Assembly (NCBI RefSeq): GCF_004346925.1
Contig: NZ_CP031167.1
Coordinates: 4,298,001 to 4,362,000 of the forward strand
Direction of reading: 5' to 3'
DNA length: 64,000 bases
Origin: Stenotrophomonas sp. ASS1
Lineage (GTDB): Bacteria > Pseudomonadota > Gammaproteobacteria > Xanthomonadales > Xanthomonadaceae
Shown: positions 58,764-64,000 of the stretch, piece by piece
Numbering within the stretch: the first letter of the stretch is position 1
Layout: the number at the start of each line of letters is the position of its first letter
Notes under the pieces: model-generated
What the model was told of the DNA's origin: nothing
Seen by the model: only the letters and a program-made list of their open reading frames with translations
Databases searched by the model: none
Program-made: the position numbers and the translations under genes

Positions 58764-59249
58764 ATGCATGCGTGGTACCTCGGTGGCCTCGACCACCGCC
58801 CCTTCCAGCACCTGTTCGAGAAGAGTGACACCGCGCTGGCTGCGCTGGGCATCCAGCGTCGCTGGGCCGGCGAAACAGGAGGACACCCCTGCCGGATCGG
58901 CCTGAGCGATCCGCCCAGCGGCAGCGAGCTGCTGCTGTTGTCCCATGTGCACCTGCCGCTGCACTCGCCCTATCACGCCTCGGGCCCGATCTTCGTGCAG
59001 CGTGGCGTAACGCGCTGCGTGCTGCCGCCGGGTGAGGTACCCGCCTATGTACAGCGCCGTACGATCTCGTTGCGCGCCTATGACCACGCTGCATTGATGC
59101 TGGCCGCAGAGATCAGCGCGGGCACTGATGTTGCCGCCCGGCTGGACGCGCTGTTTGCCGACCCTGCCGTGGCCTTCGTGCAACTGCACAACGCGGCCCA
59201 CGGCTGCTTCTCGTGCCAGGCAGATCGAGTGGGTATGGCGCCGACGTAG
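58764..59249 (+). CDS. DUF1203 family protein
   Basis: The ATG at 58764 has AAGGAG six bases upstream and gives 161 residues. LLLLSHVHLPLHSPYHASGPIFVQRG and AHGCFSCQADRVG are typical of DUF1203. Two cysteines near the C terminus are conserved in the family. Cytoplasmic; function unknown. Confidence 0.88.
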   Translation: MHAWYLGGLDHRPFQHLFEKSDTALAALGIQRRWAGETGGHPCRIGLSDPPSGSELLLLSHVHLPLHSPYHASGPIFVQRGVTRCVLPPGEVPAYVQRRTISLRAYDHAALMLAAEISAGTDVAARLDALFADPAVAFVQLHNAAHGCFSCQADRVGMAPT

Positions 59250-59482
59250 CAGGATCTCCACGACGTGATCGATGCCACGCCGATCCCGTGACCGCCAACG
59301 CATCCGTTCAGCCCCACGTGAAGCCTGCGGGAAGGGCTTCACACCCCCAGTCACGGATCGGCGCTTCGGTGGTTCCTCAGCCTGCATCGCGACTCGATAC
59401 TCGCCGTGGTGCCGCCGAAAGTCCGCCGTGCAGCGCAGCTCCTGCGGTCACCGTTCTCTTTCGACGACCACAAGGAAGCGCC

Positions 59483-60655
59483 ATGTCATTCCGATCCACA
59501 CCGCTGTTGCTGGCCACCTCGTTCGCCGCTGCGGGCCTGTGCCTGGCCGGCAACGCATTCGCCCACGGCACCATGACCACACCGGTCAGCCGCGTCTATG
59601 CCTGTTTCCAGGGCAATCCGGAGAACCCGACCAACCCGGCCTGCGCCGCCGCGAAAGCGGTGGGCGGTTCGCAGGCGTTCTACGACTGGAATGGCATCAA
59701 CCAGGCCAATGCCAACGGCAACCACCAGGCCGTGGTGCCCGATGGCAAGCTGTGCAGCGGCAACAACCCGACCTTCCGCGGGCTGGATGTTAACCGCAGC
59801 GACTGGCAGACCACACCGATCCAGCCAGACGCCAGCGGCAAGTTCACCTTCGTGTTCAAGGCGACCGCGCCGCACGCCACGCGTGACTGGCGCTTCTTCG
59901 TCACCCGCGACGGCTGGCAACCGGGCAGCCCGCTGCGCTGGGCCGATCTGCAGGAGTTCTGCACGCTGGGCAACACGCCGCTGTCGGCCGATGGCACCTA
60001 CAAGCTGCAGTGCACGCTGCCACAGCGCAGCGGCCAGCATGTGATCTACAACACCTGGCAGCGCTCGGATTCGACCGAAGCGTTCTACACCTGCATGGAC
60101 GTGCGCTTTGAAGGAGGCGGTGGCAGCACCCCGCCCGCAGCGCAGTGGCAGGATGCCGGCCCGGTCACCGCGCGCGGCGAGCTGCCGGTCGGCGCCACCC
60201 TGGCGTTGCGCGTGTTCAACGCCAACGGCAATGATGTCGAACGCGTGGAAGCGACCCTGGCCAGTGGCCAGACTGCGGCCGCGCAGTGGCCGTTGGCGCT
60301 GGCCCGCAAGGTCAATACCAGCGCCCAGCACGCACGCGTGGGTGTGCTCAGCAATGGCGTGATCACACCGACGGCCTCGGCCACCGCCAACCGCGTGTAC
60401 CTGAAGGATGGCAACCGCTTCCAGCTCGATACCCAGGTGCCCGACCCCGGCACGCCATCACCGGGCGGTGATTTCGACCACGTGTATCCCGCCGGTATCG
60501 GCAGCTACGTGCCGGGCCAGACCGTGGTGAAGGGCGGCGACGGCAAGCTGTATGCCTGCCGCCCGTTCCCGGAAGGTGCATGGTGCAACGTCAACGCCGA
60601 AGCCTACCGGCCGGGCGTGGGTGCAGCATGGCGCGATGCGTGGATCGCGTACTGA
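59483..60655 (+). CDS. AA10 lytic polysaccharide monooxygenase with C-terminal chitin-binding module (copy 1)
   Basis: The ATG at 59483 starts a 27-residue signal peptide ending NAFA; the mature protein begins with the copper-binding His (His28). The second copper His is mature His104 (APHATRDW). An AA10 domain of about 195 residues, a GbpA-like linker domain (WQDAGPVTARGELPVGATLALRVFNANGND) and a CBM5/12-type module (YVPGQTVVKGGDGKLYACRPFPEGAWCN) follow, 390 residues in all. It oxidatively cuts chitin or a similar glycan outside the cell. AAGGAA precedes the start. Confidence 0.95.
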   Translation: MSFRSTPLLLATSFAAAGLCLAGNAFAHGTMTTPVSRVYACFQGNPENPTNPACAAAKAVGGSQAFYDWNGINQANANGNHQAVVPDGKLCSGNNPTFRGLDVNRSDWQTTPIQPDASGKFTFVFKATAPHATRDWRFFVTRDGWQPGSPLRWADLQEFCTLGNTPLSADGTYKLQCTLPQRSGQHVIYNTWQRSDSTEAFYTCMDVRFEGGGGSTPPAAQWQDAGPVTARGELPVGATLALRVFNANGNDVERVEATLASGQTAAAQWPLALARKVNTSAQHARVGVLSNGVITPTASATANRVYLKDGNRFQLDTQVPDPGTPSPGGDFDHVYPAGIGSYVPGQTVVKGGDGKLYACRPFPEGAWCNVNAEAYRPGVGAAWRDAWIAY

Positions 60656-60833
60656 GGCAGTGATGCGGGAGGCGGTGCACAGTGCACCGCCTTTCGCCCG
60701 GATGGCGGCACAGAGAGCACCGTGTTGCAGATCGAACACAGCCGCCATCGATTTCAAACTTGTCCGATGTTGCCGACGGCCCTGCATGTGAAGACTGCGC
60801 GAGGTTTCCCACACTTCGCAAAGGAGTTCCTGC

Positions 60834-62009
60834 ATGCATCTGTCCCACCGGGCAGTCCTCGCTCTGTCCGTCGTTGCCGGCCTGGCTCTGTCCGGCAGCG
60901 CCCTCGCCCACGGCACCATGTCCAAGCCGCTCAGCCGCGTGAAGCAGTGCCACGAAGGCAATCCGGAAAACCCGACCAACCCGGCCTGTGCCGCGGCCAA
61001 GGCCATCGGCGGCGCGCAGCCGTTCTATGACTGGAGCGCGATCGCCCACGGCAACGCCAATGGCAACCACCGCGACCTGGTGCGCGATGGCGAGCTGTGC
61101 AGCGCCAGCATCCCCAAGTACCGCGGCCTCGATCTGAATCGCAGCGACTGGCCGACCACGCCGGTGCGCGCCGATTCGCGTGGCCGCTACACCTTCGAAT
61201 TCCTGGCGCCGGCGCCGCACGCCACCCGCGAGTGGAAGTTCTACGTCACCCGTGACGGTTGGCAGCCGGGCAGCCCGCTGCGCTGGGCCGACCTGCAGGA
61301 ATTCTGCACCCTGGGCAACGTGCCGCTATCCGAAGGCGGTGTCTACAAGCTGGACTGCCCGCTGCCCAAGCGCACTGGCCAGCACATCATCTACAACACC
61401 TGGCAGCGCTCGGATTCGCAGGAAGCCTTCTACACCTGCATGGACGTGCGCTTCGAAGGTGGCGGTGGCGTGGTTCCGCCGCCGCAGTGGCAGGATGCCG
61501 GCGCGGTGACCGCCAATGGCGCACTGGACGTGGACAGCACCGTGACCCTGCGTGTGTTCAATGCCAACGGCAACGATCTGGAGCGCGTGGAAACCAAGCT
61601 GGCCGCTGGCCAGACCAGCCCGACGCAGTGGCCGCTGGCCCTGGCCCGCAAGGTCAATGCCAGTGCACAGCATGCGCGCGTGGGCGTGATGAAGAACGGC
61701 GTGATCACGCCGGTCGCCTCGGCCACCGACAACCGCGTGTACCTGAAGCCGGGCAACCGCTTCCAGCTGGAAACCCAGGTGCCGGGGCCGGGCCCGATCG
61801 ATCCGGTCGATCCGCCGGGCGGCGACTTCGACTTCGTGTACCCGGCCGGCCTCAGCAACTACAAGCCGGGCGAGACCGTGGTGAAGGGCACTGACGGCAA
61901 GCTGTATGCCTGCCGCCCGTTCCCGGAAGGCGCCTGGTGCAACATCAATGCCGATGCCTATCGTCCGGGCACCGGCTATGCGTGGCGCGACGCCTGGATC
62001 GCGTACTGA
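60834..62009 (+). CDS. AA10 lytic polysaccharide monooxygenase with C-terminal chitin-binding module (copy 2)
   Basis: A tandem paralogue of the previous gene: signal peptide of 25 residues ending SALA, mature His1 (His26), second copper His at mature 104 (APHATREW), linker domain and CBM5/12-type module with the same spacing; 391 residues. AAGGAG precedes the start. It has a longer, Pro-rich hinge (PGPGPIDPVDPPGGDF) than copy 1. The two 3' ends are nearly identical in protein. Confidence 0.95.
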   Translation: MHLSHRAVLALSVVAGLALSGSALAHGTMSKPLSRVKQCHEGNPENPTNPACAAAKAIGGAQPFYDWSAIAHGNANGNHRDLVRDGELCSASIPKYRGLDLNRSDWPTTPVRADSRGRYTFEFLAPAPHATREWKFYVTRDGWQPGSPLRWADLQEFCTLGNVPLSEGGVYKLDCPLPKRTGQHIIYNTWQRSDSQEAFYTCMDVRFEGGGGVVPPPQWQDAGAVTANGALDVDSTVTLRVFNANGNDLERVETKLAAGQTSPTQWPLALARKVNASAQHARVGVMKNGVITPVASATDNRVYLKPGNRFQLETQVPGPGPIDPVDPPGGDFDFVYPAGLSNYKPGETVVKGTDGKLYACRPFPEGAWCNINADAYRPGTGYAWRDAWIAY

Positions 62010-62053
62010 GGCAGGACACCGGGGGCGGCGTGATGCCGCCCCTGGTTCATGGG

Positions 62054-62115
62054 CTGCCGGCCAGCGGCCGGCACTACCAGGGTCCACGCGGTTGCCGGCC
62101 AGCGGCCGGCACTAC
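62054..62115. repeat. Two SMAG elements in direct orientation
   Basis: TGCCGGCC...GGCCGGCACTAC at 62054-62078 and again at 62091-62115. They lie between the second LPMO gene and the convergent ferredoxin-NADP reductase gene. Confidence 0.85.
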
Positions 62116-62121
62116 GCAGGC

Positions 62122-62871
62122 TTACTTGCTGCTGACGTACTTCTCGCGGCGGATCTGCGGGTTGCCCAGGCCAGCGGCCTTCAGCAGTTCGGCACAGGCG
62201 TCGACCATGTCCGGGTTGCCGCACAGGTAGGCAATGTCGGTGGCCGGGTCCGGGGTGAAGCCGGCCAGCGCCTGCTGCACGTAGCCGTGCTGCACGTCCG
62301 GATGCGGATCAGCCGGCAGTTCGCGCGACAGGCATGGAACATAACGGAAGTTCGGGTGCTTTTCGGCGAAGCTGTAGAAATCTTCGCTGTACAGCAGCTC
62401 ACCCGGGCTGCGCGCGCCCTGCAGCAGCACGATCTGCACCCCGCGCTCGGCCATGGCCTTTTCCAGCAGCGGCAGCATCGAGCGGTACGGGGTAACGCCG
62501 GTGCCGGTGGCGATCAGCAGGTAGCGGGCATTGTGGTCACCGGGATTCAGGCAGAACCGGCCATAGGGGCCGGACGCACTGATCTGGCCGCCCTGCTCCA
62601 GCGCCTCGAACAGGGCCGTGGCGGCGCCACCGGGGACGAAACTGACCGCGATATCCACCGCCTCGCCCGGGCCCAGCGCGTGGTCGTGGATGGTCGCCAG
62701 CGAGTAGCTGCGCTTGGTTTCGGTGCCGTCGGCGTAGCTGAAATGGACCTGGATGAACTGGCCGGGCTGGAAATCCAGCGGCTGCCCATCGTCACGCACG
62801 AACTGGTAGTGGCCGACGGTCGGGGCCAGCATGCGGCAGCCGACCAGCTTGAGGGGGAATTGAACAGGCAC
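62122..62871 (-). CDS. fpr: Ferredoxin-NADP reductase
   Basis: The 249-residue flavoenzyme has FQPGQFIQVHF and RSYSLAT for FAD, ASGPYGRFCL, GTGVTPYRSMLPLL for NADP, and YLCGNPDMVDACAELL near the end. Its C terminus REKYVSSK matches bacterial Fpr. It supplies electrons to ferredoxin or flavodoxin, often in oxidative stress. Confidence 0.93.
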   Translation of the reverse strand: MPVQFPLKLVGCRMLAPTVGHYQFVRDDGQPLDFQPGQFIQVHFSYADGTETKRSYSLATIHDHALGPGEAVDIAVSFVPGGAATALFEALEQGGQISASGPYGRFCLNPGDHNARYLLIATGTGVTPYRSMLPLLEKAMAERGVQIVLLQGARSPGELLYSEDFYSFAEKHPNFRYVPCLSRELPADPHPDVQHGYVQQALAGFTPDPATDIAYLCGNPDMVDACAELLKAAGLGNPQIRREKYVSSK

Positions 62872-62917
62872 GACTTTTCGGGACAGTGTGTAGCCGGGGC
62901 AAGCCCTCGGGGTCTTC

Positions 62918-62923
62918 TATAAT
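62918..62923 (+). promoter_or_regulatory. -10 element upstream of the YadG-type gene
   Basis: A perfect TATAAT lies 32 bases before the ATG at 62956. No good -35 hexamer is seen at 16-18 bases. Confidence 0.45.
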
Positions 62924-62955
62924 AGCCCCTCCCCGCCCCTCTCCAGCGCCAGCCC

Positions 62956-63924
62956 ATGGGCGCGAAGGCTTCGAGCTTGGCATCCCAGAACGATACGGCG
63001 CCCGCCCTGCGCGTGCGCGACCTGCGCAAAACCTATGACAACGGCACCCAGGCCCTGAAGGGCGTTTCCCTGGAAGTGGCCCCGGGCGACTTCTTCGCCC
63101 TGCTCGGCCCCAACGGTGCCGGCAAGTCCACCCTGATCGGCATCATCAGCTCCCTGGTCAACCTCAGCGAGGGCCAGGTGGAAGTGTTCGGCAGCGACCT
63201 GGTGCGCAACCGCAGCGCCACCATGCGCCTGATCGGGCTGGTGCCGCAGGAAATCAACTTCAACCTGTTCGAAAAGCCCTTCGACATCCTGGTGAACTAC
63301 GCCGGTTTCTATGGCGTGCCGCGCGAGGAAGCCGAGCAGCGTGCCGAAGAGGAACTGAAGCGGGCGCACCTGTGGGAAAAGGCACAGGTGATGAGCCGTA
63401 CGCTGTCCGGTGGCATGAAGCGCCGACTGATGATCGCCCGCGCGATGATGACCCGCCCGCGCCTGCTGATCCTGGACGAGCCGACCGCCGGCGTGGACAT
63501 CGAGATCCGCCGCGACATGTGGCGCGTGCTGAAGGAGATCAACGCCGCCGGCACCACGATCATCCTCACCACGCACTACCTGGAAGAAGCCGAGTACCTG
63601 TGCCGCCACCTGGCGATCATCAACCATGGCCAGATCGTCGAGCAGGGACCGATGCGCACCCTGCTGGCCAAGCTGGACGTGGAAGGCTTCCTGCTGGACA
63701 TCGACGGTGACCTGCCGGCGCAGCTGCCGGTGATCGAAGGCGCGACCCTGACCGCGCCGGACCCGCATACGCTGGACATCGACATGCCGCGCGCGATGGA
63801 CCTCAACCGCGTGTTCGCCACGCTCAACGAGTCCGGCATCCGCGTGCGTTCGATGCGTACCAAGAGCAACCGCCTGGAGGAGCTGTTCGTGCGCCTCACC
63901 GGCAACCTGGAGAAGCCTGCATGA
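62956..63924 (+). CDS. ABC exporter ATP-binding protein (YadG-like)
   Basis: The 322-residue ATPase has Walker A GPNGAGKSTL, signature LSGGMKRRL, Walker B LLILDEPTAGVD and switch His in LTTHYLEEAEYL. A C-terminal region of about 80 residues is typical of YadG. It probably exports a drug or envelope component with the permease that follows. Confidence 0.93.
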   Translation: MGAKASSLASQNDTAPALRVRDLRKTYDNGTQALKGVSLEVAPGDFFALLGPNGAGKSTLIGIISSLVNLSEGQVEVFGSDLVRNRSATMRLIGLVPQEINFNLFEKPFDILVNYAGFYGVPREEAEQRAEEELKRAHLWEKAQVMSRTLSGGMKRRLMIARAMMTRPRLLILDEPTAGVDIEIRRDMWRVLKEINAAGTTIILTTHYLEEAEYLCRHLAIINHGQIVEQGPMRTLLAKLDVEGFLLDIDGDLPAQLPVIEGATLTAPDPHTLDIDMPRAMDLNRVFATLNESGIRVRSMRTKSNRLEELFVRLTGNLEKPA

Positions 63925-64000
63925 GCACCACCGAGCTGACCGACGGCCAGCGCAACCGCGTCGCACTGATGACCATCGTGCGCCGCGAAGTCGCCCGCAT
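63921..64000 (+). CDS. ABC-2 type permease (YadH-like), partial at right edge
   Basis: The ATG overlaps the stop of the ATPase gene (ATGA). Only 26 codons are visible (MSTTELTDGQRNRVALMTIVRREVAR), the soluble start common to YadH permeases. The call relies mainly on the coupling to the YadG-type gene. Confidence 0.7.
   Translation, partial: MSTTELTDGQRNRVALMTIVRREVAR

Noticed and set aside
62956..64000. NodI/NodJ nodulation exporter
   Set aside because: The ATPase resembles this group, but the organism type and the short soluble start of the permease fit YadG/YadH better.

Overview
The window is high-GC chromosomal DNA from a Stenotrophomonas species, most probably of the S. maltophilia complex. 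The grounds are the codon use, the many intergenic GTAG-type palindromes (the SMAG repeats described for this species), a 741-residue dipeptidyl peptidase IV of the Stenotrophomonas type, and a gammaproteobacterial bioB-F-H-C order. No rRNA, tRNA, CRISPR array, insertion sequence, prophage or plasmid function was seen. Almost all of it is ordinary chromosome with tightly packed, often translationally coupled genes.

Layout. 1-9067: a catabolic island for N-acetylgalactosamine (GalNAc). A secreted GH31 glycosidase (cut by the left edge) is divergent from agaS, a ROK kinase, a GatZ/KbaZ-type protein, a DeoR repressor, a sugar-6-phosphate deacetylase and a large sugar-porter MFS permease. The divergent promoter carries several GAAAG/CTTTC boxes and one LacI-type palindrome. 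9119-13451 (minus strand): a SecD-head-like lipoprotein, an HdeD-like membrane protein, comF, an unknown protein coupled to a ClC channel, and a small unknown. 13606-18532: the biotin operon bioB-bioF-bioH-SDR-bioC behind a BirA-like operator. 18738-25000: YdcF, a PLP dehydratase, a Tyr/Gly-rich lipoprotein, a 550-base non-coding stretch with terminators, mnmG and a gamma-carbonic-anhydrase homologue.

24324-31067: a six-gene membrane cluster, RDD / SpoIIM-like / DUF4129 / DUF4350 / MoxR AAA+ / DUF58, every junction an ATGA overlap. It is followed by a tandem array of five ~117-base SMAG units (31101-31680). 31743-46391: ygiC-ygiB-type pair, ilvD, dinG, aroE, hemB (metal-site variant without Zn cysteines), a bestrophin homologue, small lipoproteins and membrane proteins, and a DUF885 hydrolase. 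46597-58609: Coa1-like protein, DPP IV, a Nu-class-like GST, YqhA, a lipoprotein with a TonB C-terminal domain, an AraC regulator, an immunity-like protein, a NatA/NatB exporter coupled to an S33 peptidase lipoprotein, and a diguanylate cyclase. 58764-64000: a DUF1203 protein, two tandem AA10 lytic polysaccharide monooxygenases, ferredoxin-NADP reductase, and a YadG/YadH-type ABC exporter cut by the right edge.

Best candidates for under-described biology: the six-gene MoxR/DUF58 membrane cluster, the alpha-GalNAc island with its unusual permease and double operator set, the SDR without the Tyr/Lys pair inside the biotin operon, the lipoprotein-anchored TonB-like protein, and the intergenic repeat architecture (tandem SMAG satellite; one palindrome nested inside another). 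Function calls rest on recognisable motifs and family memory; no database search was possible.
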